Source of the DNA: Yponomeuta sedellus
Taxonomy: Eukaryota > Arthropoda > Insecta > Lepidoptera > Yponomeutidae
Length of the DNA: 64,000 nt
Direction of reading: 5' to 3'
NCBI GenBank assembly: GCA_934045075.1
Contig: OW203734.1
Location: 10,923,516-10,987,515 of the forward strand
A model generated the notes under the pieces. That model ran no database searches, had not been told where the DNA came from, and saw only the letters and a program-made list of their open reading frames with translations. Below are positions 1 through 9,700 of this stretch, one piece after another. The number at the start of each line of letters is the position of its first letter. Position 1 is the first letter of the stretch. The position numbers were made by a program, and so were the translations under genes.

Positions 1-17
1 CAACGTCACGATATCAG

Positions 18-142
18 TCCGTGTATGTCCCCACTGCTGAGGCACGGGTCTCTTCCTGCATCGCAGGAAGGTTAGGCCATACTACACCATGGAGCCCAAG
101 TTCGGGTTGGTGGAGAATTGTAAGCCAGTGGTAGGCCATACA
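18..142 (-). mobile_element. 5S-headed SINE, 3'-part fragment
   Basis: Carries CCACTGCTG, CACGGGTCTCTTCCTGCAT and CAGGAAGGTTAGGCCATACT, the tail half of the SINE family described at 39866. The 5S-like head is missing. Confidence 0.55.
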
Positions 143-269
143 ACAGCACGATAAAAGTTTTATCCCATTATCGGCTACCACCATGCCGCTACTCGATAAT
201 GGTATAACACTTTTATCTTGACTCTGTGCTCCCCTAGCAGAACTTACCTATAACATAACATCCTTCATC

Positions 270-425
270 AGCGTTCTTGAGTGGAGATCGCGACTCGGCA
301 AACGTAGTGTAGGAAAAACTGCAGGCAGATGCTGGATGTGTCAAGCTGGAGACAGGGCGCTATGGCGCTCATTAGGGGAGGGCTATGTCCAGCAGTGGAC
401 TAGTACAGCCTGACGACGACTTCAT
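270..425 (+). mobile_element. 3' end of an RTE-like LINE (fragment)
   Basis: The plus-strand frame reads [14 protein letters not shown] and then, after [27 protein letters not shown] and a stop at about 408, followed by a GAC-repeat tail. This is the C-terminal end of a LINE ORF2 with a short trinucleotide tail, typical of RTE-type elements. The same ending recurs at 3990-4203, 31285-31640 (minus), 34438-34530 and 54990-55130. Confidence 0.6.
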
Positions 426-748
426 CAGCATGTGTACGAATGCCGTTTGGATGTTTACTCCCTTTGGTTTCTACTTGTCCTTCGGGATCCGCATCCCGGA
501 ATTGAATTGACGACGTACCTACATAAACTTGTGGCAAGCAGCTGTCAAATCTGCACACTCAATATATAATCCTAAAACAAAATAACAAACTTTATTTATC
601 ATTTATCTTGACCTCTCCAAAGAGATTTAAAAAAAATTCTGCATGATCTACATTTTGGCAGAAATGTAAAATAAAATTACGGACATTTTAGTCATGTATT
701 AATTTTCATACGAACGACCGAGGGACCCTTGAAGTCTTTTACTTCTAG

Positions 749-3700
749 CGTCCCATTCCTCAAGCAACCTCCACAATGCAAGGCCCTACTCCCAATTCCA
801 GCCCAACCAGCATAGCCGGCAAGAAGTCCAACGAGATCTTCCAAAGCGGCCTTAGCAGTCTCAAGTCGGCCGCCACCAGTATGGCGAAGAAGTTCGACGA
901 TATCAAGGAGGTTATATCGGCTAACTCGACGCCGGTGAAGGGAGCTATTGGCAACGCGACCAGCGCTCTCACCAGCCTTATTACGGAGGAGGACTCGACG
1001 GATGGCTCCTCGGAAGTTAACGCTGATGGTGAGCAGGCCCTAGACACTAATACTTATAGTCTGTTAGCTTTTAAATTATACCTCGTTTACTATCGGATAT
1101 ATTCGTGTAATAGAAATATCGGAACTAATATGACACTTAATTTCGAAATCAGAACTCGATCATCAGTACGAAAACCGGCGAAAAATGGCGAAAACCGAAG
1201 CCTACTCTAGAGCCCGAGGTATATTCTAAAAGCTAACAGACTATACATAGTTTTTCAATAGAATTATATAAGCACGACAATAGTTGACTTAATTTGGTAG
1301 TCTACCAAGCAATAGCAGTACAATGTCATTCCAGCGGTAGGTATAACCCGCGCAAATTAAATAGACACCTCTCGCGAAGAATATCGAATCGGGAGAGGCA
1401 CTGAATTAAATATAACGGATTATACCATTAGCGCTCGTGGCCTAGCCGAACCGAGTGACTGGAAACAATCATTTGATTTAAGCAGGCGCGGTCAAGTGCA
1501 GTCCGTCCCGTGACTGCCGCTAGTGGCATTTTTTCCGAGCGCTTCAGTGCTTCGCAAGGCACGTTAAGCCATTAGAGCCGGCTGTCATGTAATGGCAGAC
1601 GTTAAGCTATGTCAGAGGCCTTATGGACGGCTTGATAACAACTGGCTCACTGTCTTACAATCCTCCACCAAACCGGACTTGGCCTTCGTGGTGGTTGGTA
1701 ACCTTCCTGCGATGCGTGAGGAGACCCGTGCCCCAGCAGTAGGGACATACAAGGGTCGATATCGATACCATTAGAATGCGATTGGTTACTAGACTACCGT
1801 TAGTGTGAATGACACGACCATTACCGGTTTAATGTGACTCTATGTAGTCAACAACTACCTATGTATTGTAAAAACTCGCCGACCTCGTGTTTTTTCATTT
1901 GTACACATCGCCTTTTTTTGTAATTCCATGTTTGTGACGTCCTTGCCTGGTTACCAGAGCAAATTGTATACTGGTTGGGACCAGCCCTTCTATAAGGTAA
2001 CTGTCCACTATACCTATCGGGTTACCTATTTGAGGATTCCTAAGTGTCGAAATGAAATATGTATGTATTTGACGGTTACGCAGTACTTTAAACTCTATAT
2101 TATGGAGTACTCGGAACAACTATAGGGATTGTATTCTGTGGAGCTTATCTTGTCTTTGACTTCCTCGTTGATGTAGTGGTGATACTCTTGACAGCCAAAA
2201 CATAAATCGTGGGTTCGACTACTGCTAGAATTGGACGTACTTGATTTGTTTAAATGGCCTCTGTCTGGGTCTTTTTCCATCTTTAGCGATGACTTTGCCT
2301 TATTGTTACTACAGCATAGTCTAGTTTTGGGACCAGGAAAAATTGTAAAAGTTTTTCGTAGATTGTGCTGCTTACATTATTATTAAAGCATTTTATAATT
2401 ATTAGCAAGTCCAGCCACTGTAAGACTAATCTTGTAAGCCTCCACCAATCCGGACTTGACCCCCGTGGTGAAGGATAGCCTACTACACCTTCCTCAGGGG
2501 AGAAACCCGTGCCCCTCGATGGCGACATAATGGGTTGATGGTGATTATTATTATTAGCAATCCACCCAACAAAGTAATACACTGCATTATTTTTGTTGCA
2601 GAATGGACAGGAATGGGAGGCAGACGAGCTTCAAGTGAGGCGGAGCTAGCCTTGTCAATGGAACGAGGATCGCTCGCCACACTACTGGCGCATTTACCCG
2701 ACAACCTATACCCGGCGCAACCGGTAAGCTGGATTTTGTTGATTGCTCTCTCTCTGTCTCTCCTTACTTTATCTCGCTCGCTCTCTCCCCTACCTCCCAC
2801 TCTAACTGCATTAAGGTTGTCTTGAAGAGATCACTGTTAGTGATTAGACCGCACTTTGTATTGTTAGGTTAAGACATATCTGTGTAATTTCCGTTTTTGT
2901 GTGCAATAAAATGTTCTCTATCTACTTCTCCTCTCTATCTCTAACCTTATCTCCCACTATCTCCTGTCTCCTTCCCCCCTCTATATTAAAAGAAATAAAA
3001 ATAGAAAGCATTTAATGACATATTAAAACAAAGGGTAGATCCTCACTAATATGCAACAGAGTCAACGCAGTGGTCTGATTTTCAGCCACTTCCTATAAAA
3101 TACTAATCTTACATGTAAGAGGACAAACAGTATGTAACAGAATAAAGTTAGAGAAGGAATACCACGAGGACACCGTCAAGGAAAACATCGTGAGGAAACC
3201 TGAGCGTCTAAGGTGCTCAAATACCTCAGCGCTCGAAATCGCCAATCCGCAGTGGGCACGCGTGGTACTAAGCCGTGCTCTATCTCTGAGACATGGCTTG
3301 TACCATGCAGCCCCGGATCTACGATTTTTTCGAACCGGGGCAAAAACTTGAAAGTTGCGGCCTCCCTTCAGTGTTTGAGAAAAACTTAAAACTGCCAATG
3401 TGTAGCATTTTTGGGACCATTTGTAAAAGTAATAATCCTTTAATAATTTTAAACTTTTTATTATTTACTAAGTAATAACTTTAATTTGTGACGTAAGACA
3501 GAAACACGGAAAAAATATATAACCAGGAAACACTACAACTTTACACGGCGTGCTTATTAAAAAAATATTTTTTTAAGATATTTTAAAATTCTTGCCTCAA
3601 GCATTTGGCGCCCCCATGAAACTGCCGCCCGGGGCAAGTGCCCCGGTTTGCCCCCCCTTAGATCCGGGGCTGGTACCATGCAGTGGGACGTTTATAGGTT

Positions 3701-6700
3701 TATACACACAAGTCACGCGGAAACATCCAAAGAAACCCCCACTCCGTCCACAGGAGAACGTGAACACGGAGAACGTGAGTGTAGTGGTCCACGTATCGTC
3801 GTGCTCGCAGTGCCACCAGTGCCAGGCGCTGCTGTATGACGAGGACATAATGGCGGGCTGGGCGGCCGACGACTCCAATCTCAACACGCGCTGCACCGCC
3901 TGCGGCCGTCACACCGTGCCGCTGCTCTCCATGCAGGTGAGCGGTTCACGTCTCGCCGTAGTTAACAGTGTGTGTATAAGCGGAAGCGGAGCCCAATTCT
4001 TCCCGCGGGTGTCGTAAAAGACGACTAAGGGACAAAGCGGGGGGTGGGCAGCAGCGCCCCCTGCAGTACAATTCCACCGAGCTGCGATCCCCAACCCAGC
4101 GTGGGGATTATGGGCATTACCCCCTATGATAGCACAACGTGGCGCTCTTTAGGGGAGGGCTATGTCCAGCAGTGGACTAGTATAGCCTGACGATGATGAT
4201 GATAAGCGGAAGCTGATATCTATATTGACGACCTCTGTGGCGCAACGGTAGCGCATCTGCCTACCATGCGAGAGGTCCCGGGTTCGAACCCCGGCTGGGG
4301 ACAAAAACAAAAACCCCAGGATGGATGATTACATGTTGTGATGTCGTTGTTTCTGGTTCCACGACACAGGGTATCCTAGTGTGGCTTGTATTTAAATGTT
4401 ATGTTATACAACACACTTTTACACAATAAGAAGGCATTGTTAAGACGCTTCCGATTTGCAACCCTATTGGTCGCACGATCAAAGAATTAAAAAAAATATG
4501 TTTATTTAGCTGTGTTGTTTGCAGTAAAAACTTGCCTCAGGATTTACCAGTTCTGTCGTGGGTGACCCATCGCTATCCGAACAATAACTTGTATGTAAAT
4601 TCTAGAGTCATTAAATTATTGTTCTGTACAGCACAAATAATTAAATTGTCAGATTCCTTAATTTTTGTAAAAAAAAAAAATTTCAATTTATCATTATATG
4701 ACAGCTCTCCGTTAAATTAATAAAGATGATTAAAATGTTTGCTAATAGATTTTTTCACTGCCTCAAAAATTCTCTTTGGCCATCTACAGAACCGGAGTTT
4801 CAGAACTGGTTCCATACGAAGCTTTTAAATTACTTGTACGGAACTGGTTCCGATCGTGCTATTAATTTACTTGTATAGAACTGGTTCCGATCAAGTAATT
4901 ATCGTATTCCATCAGCCGTGAACGGAACTGAAGAAAAGACACAGCTATGTCAAATATGTATGTACTTCAGATCGCCGAACCTAGTATGATTTCTATCTTT
5001 TTTAGTGCTTGTCGGTGTTGGAAGTTGGTTTTTATTTTATTGAGAAATATGTATGTAACTTTTTATATTCATTTAATATCTATGAAAAACCTACTGTGTA
5101 CAGTGTTCTTCCATAGTTCTTGGTAGGTACTTATTGAACTTTTTACGATAATTTTATCAAATTTTGTCCACAGATAATGCGACACGGGCAGACGCAAGCG
5201 GAGACATTGACTGTGCCTTATTTGAACCCACTGGTGCTGCGGAAGGAGTTTGAGTCGATTTTAAGTCAGTATACCAGTAATATGTGCGTGGTCAGCTGCG
5301 ATGGATATTTCCTTTAGACATCTAACACTACACACTACGTTTTGTCTATTTTTTTGTTATGTTATTTACTAGTTACGAAGCGGTAGTTCGGCTTCTCATT
5401 CGGCAGGTTCGAATCCCGGCATGTTCAATTACTTTTTATGCATTGTTGAAGTTATCGTAGCAATACCAGTCGCTAAAGGTGAAGGAAAACATTGTAGACT
5501 TTTAGTCCGGATTTACTTACGGGTGTTGTTATATCGGAAAAGTCCGACCAGGTTTCGCTCCGATTCGCCGAGCTTAAATCCGGACTAAAAGTCTACAATG
5601 TGTTGTGCTTAAGGAAAACATCGTTAGGAAACCTGAGTAAGGTGTTCATATACCTCAGCGCTGGGAATCGTCAATCCACGGTAGGCACGCTTGGTGATTT
5701 AGCCCATTGGATACTCTCTGGCTTGTGTCCTGTGTTGGGACGTCTTTGTCTATCTGTACGCCAAGTTTTGTGTTAGTTCGTTCAGCCGTTATAGCGTGAT
5801 TGAGTAACAAACATTCAAACATCTTCACAAACTTTCACATTTACAATATTGATAAGATGTAAGGAAAAATGCATTGTAAATTGTAACCATCTTTATGAAT
5901 CTTGGGAAGGGATTATCGGAATCGCTATGAACCCGTAAAAGCGCGGCAAAAGTGCTTTATCTTTATTACGTAATATCTACTTATTTATCCTTCTTTTACT
6001 TCCATTTTTTCTTCAATCCGGCAACTGAGACACGCCACAAGCTTCTGTTTCCACTACAGTTTCATTAAATGTGTTGTATTTTTTTTCGATGTTCAGGAGA
6101 AATATTAAATGTATGAAATGTAAATGTGGATGGAAATCTCAATGAAATGAGTCATATATATGATAGAGGATATTCTATTGAATCTGGTGGTTCAATAGAG
6201 TATCCTCTATCTGATATGCTGTATGTTACCTTTCTATTTGATTTTTTATTTATTCTGTTAATTTATTGTTACAATAAACGTATTTTCTTTCTCTCTATCC
6301 AGGCAGAGAAGGCGACTCGTGCCTCGCGGAGGCGGAGTTCGTGGAGTCCCACCCGATTGTGTATTGGAACCTGGTATGGTTCCTAGAACGCGCCAACATC
6401 GAGAACCATCTGCCGGACTTGCTATGCCCGAACTTTGCCGCTAAATACCAGAGCGCGGAAACTCTGCCAGACAGCGACAAATCCGGTAACTACATTCGAA
6501 CTACGGCGCGCTTCAGATGCATAGATCGCTTGGAGTGCAAAATATTTAGGACGTCTATCTGGACTATGGAGTAGGCGATCCATTAACAGAATCTTCATTA
6601 CTGTATTCCAATTTCACAGGAAGGTGCGAGCAGAATGGAAAAAGTTATGTATTTATTTCAGTCACATAAAACTTATCTGTTAGTTGTACTGGCACAAATA

Positions 6701-9700
6701 ACGAATAAAAATGTTGGTTCAATCAATATCAACCCTTGTCTGTCCCCACCGCTGGGGCACGGGTCTCTTCCTGCATCGGGTTGGTGGAGGAACATAAGAC
6801 AGTCAAGTGGCAGGCCTTAATGTCAGAAGCTATCAAGGCGCCCATAAGGCCTCCGGAATTGCTTAACGACTGCCATTAAATAACAGCCGGCACCAACGGC
6901 TTGACGTGCCTTGTGAAGCACGGAAGCGCTCAGAAAATATGCCATTAGCGGTAGTTACAGGACGGTCACCCAGCCCGGTTGTTGCTTAACTCAAGTGATT
7001 GATTCCAATCACTCGATTCGGCTAGGCCACAAGCGCTTGTTGTATGTTTGTTACTTATACTTAAGTCCTAAATCAAACCGAATTATAATTAATAAGTCAC
7101 ACATCTCGCGTCTCCCGCCAATTATACCCAAAATACATCCATGCGATGTCAGTATTTTATTAATATTTTATAATAAAATGCTTTTGTTTGATACACTAGC
7201 AGCTTAGAGCTGATGCGTGAGTCACTGGATGGATATCATTTATATCTTAACATTTTTTCAAGTTATTTGTCAGACATTTCCCCCTGTATGCTCCAACGGC
7301 CCCAACCGACCGCAGTTTTAACACGTTACTTTATCCGGCGCAGGCTGCATAGTGATCTGCTCGTGGGACTGGAGCCGGCTGCACGGCGAGTGCGGCGCGG
7401 CGCTGCATCGCGTGTGGCGCGAGTGGCGGCGCGACACGGCACGCTCGCGGGCCTTGCGCGCGCTACTGCTGCCGGAGCAGGCTGCGCGCGCCTCGCACTC
7501 GTGAGTACACTTTAGGGTGGTGACACCTCACCCAAGCGGACTGCTCGTGTGATCGGAGCCGGCTGCACGGCGAATGAGGCGGCGCGACAGGGCGCGTCTC
7601 GCACTCGTGAGTACACTTTCGGGTGGTGACATCTCACCCAAGCGGTCTGCTCGTGTGACCGGAGCCGGCTGCGAGGTGAATGAGGCGGCGCGACGGGGCG
7701 CGTCTCGCACTCCTGAGTACACTGTCGGGTGGTGACACCTCGCCCACACAATAGTGCTGGCTGCGTAGTGGTCTGATAATGTGACCGGAGCCGGCTGCAC
7801 GTGCGCTGTTGTTGACTTAGCAGGCTGCCCGCGCTTCGCACTCTTGAGTACACTGTCGGGTGGTGAGTGGTGACACCTCGCTCACGCAATAGGGCTGGGT
7901 GCACAGTGGTCTGATCGTGTGACCGGAGCCGGCTGCACAGCGAATGAAGCTACGCGACAGGGAGCGCTCGCTGTTACTACCGGAGCAGCTTGCGCGCGCT
8001 TCGTGCTCATGAGTTTATACTTGGGTGGTGGTGATTTATTTATTGAGACTTTTATTGCACTTTAAAATTTAAATCATGCAATGCGGCGGACTTAATGCCA
8101 TAAGAAATAAACCCCCTATAAGAATTTATTTCTTAGCCTCTTCTCCACATAATCTATTATTGTGAAACTAACTCCTTTGAAGTTAATTAATTAAACATAT
8201 TGTACTTAAGTGTTTATAGTGAATATGTTGCTTTTATAGTGAATACAGTCTTTTTACTTTGACTGTGGGTAGTGGTGTAGTGGCACCGTCGCTTATACAT
8301 AGGGCTGCACAGTGATCTGCTCTTGGTACCGGAGCCGGCTGCACTGCCGGACTCACTGACAGGACAAGACCGTAGCGCCTTACGATTACGCCCTTCATCA
8401 CTTATGTACAGTACTTCAAAATTGATAATGCGCATAGCGATTTTCGTCACTGTTCGGCAGCGATCGTATTTCCCGAGCGTCGAGAGACAATATATATATA
8501 GAGTGGCCAGTGCATTTTTACTTTAAGCATAATTTAGTACAATTACGTATTTTGTGCGAAAAGTGATATAAATATTGATTTAGCAGTAACGAGATTGGAT
8601 TCGATAATTCCATTAAATGTAAATAGATAGGAAAACTACATAATTACGGAAATTATGTTACAAACTTTGTTGGAATGATTTGCTTCGAAAATTTTATAGT
8701 ACATACTAAAGCTCGTTTAACATTTTTTTTTGCATAAAATATAAAATTGAATGTACAAGGGCGTGTTTAATTCAAAAAGCGTTATTTTTCCAGCAAACCT
8801 TTGGTTTTGCAGAAAATGACGAAAGGTTGTGGAAGAAGTTATAGGTGTAAATAATTACATAAACCTATAATCAATAACACACAAATAACATGAAATTATG
8901 ATTAAATAAAAGATGTTTTAAATGACAAGACGGTTTAAATGTGAAAAAAATTTAAAGACAAATTAACATTTATTTTTTAATTTACAAAACAGATCATTCT
9001 ACAATAATATTGTTACGGGCTAGGGTTCTAGATTTGGAGGTAAAACGCCAATGACACGGTCCTGAACTTTATTAAAATAACCATCATGATCTCTTTTGAA
9101 TGCATTGGCTTCATTTAAGAAATAAAGGTATACGTTAAATACCATTTGCCGTGCTTGTGACTTGAGCGGCTTCCCACGTGGAAATTTATCCATTCTGGAA
9201 AAGTTCGATCTGAAAGAAGATGGATTGACGGAGTTAAGTTTGGCGTGCAAAAAAGAGAGATAAAGAAAAATATAATAAAGGGAAATGGGTTATGATTATG
9301 CAGCCAACATAATTAAAGTCGAAATTAAACTTACCTCTGGCAACAAAACCAAGAAGGGTGTGTAATAACAGCTCTATATAATTCCACATGGAGAGAACAC
9401 GTGCAGTCGGCGCCAAAACTTAGAGACGACTGACCGCCGCCCGGCCGCCGCCGACCACTCCGAATGAATTTCGATTGAGTACACATGATATTGACTCTCA
9501 TTTGGTTCAAACAAGGTGCAAAATGCAAGTGCATCGTTTAGGGTTCTTCCGTTTAAATAATTCGGATGTTTCCGGGAATACGACCAACAACGAAGATTTG
9601 TATGTGCATTATCAATTTTGGAGTACTGTACATTGTTTTGGAGAATATCTGATTTTGTATTCAGATTTTATTCACGCGGCGCTGCTCACTTCTAAGGACG

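Noticed and set aside
776..1210. A 144-codon gene starting at ATG 776
   Set aside because: The frame is open upstream to a splice acceptor, the exon ends at donor 1028, and the rest of the frame is MITE sequence.
4229..4305. A true glycine-type tRNA gene
   Set aside because: Pol III boxes are good, but the acceptor arms do not pair and a SINE tail follows.
7512..7904. Overlapping antisense frames of 130 and 90 codons
   Set aside because: Both run through the GC-rich exon-copy repeats; two frames open at once and the sense exon explains the sequence.
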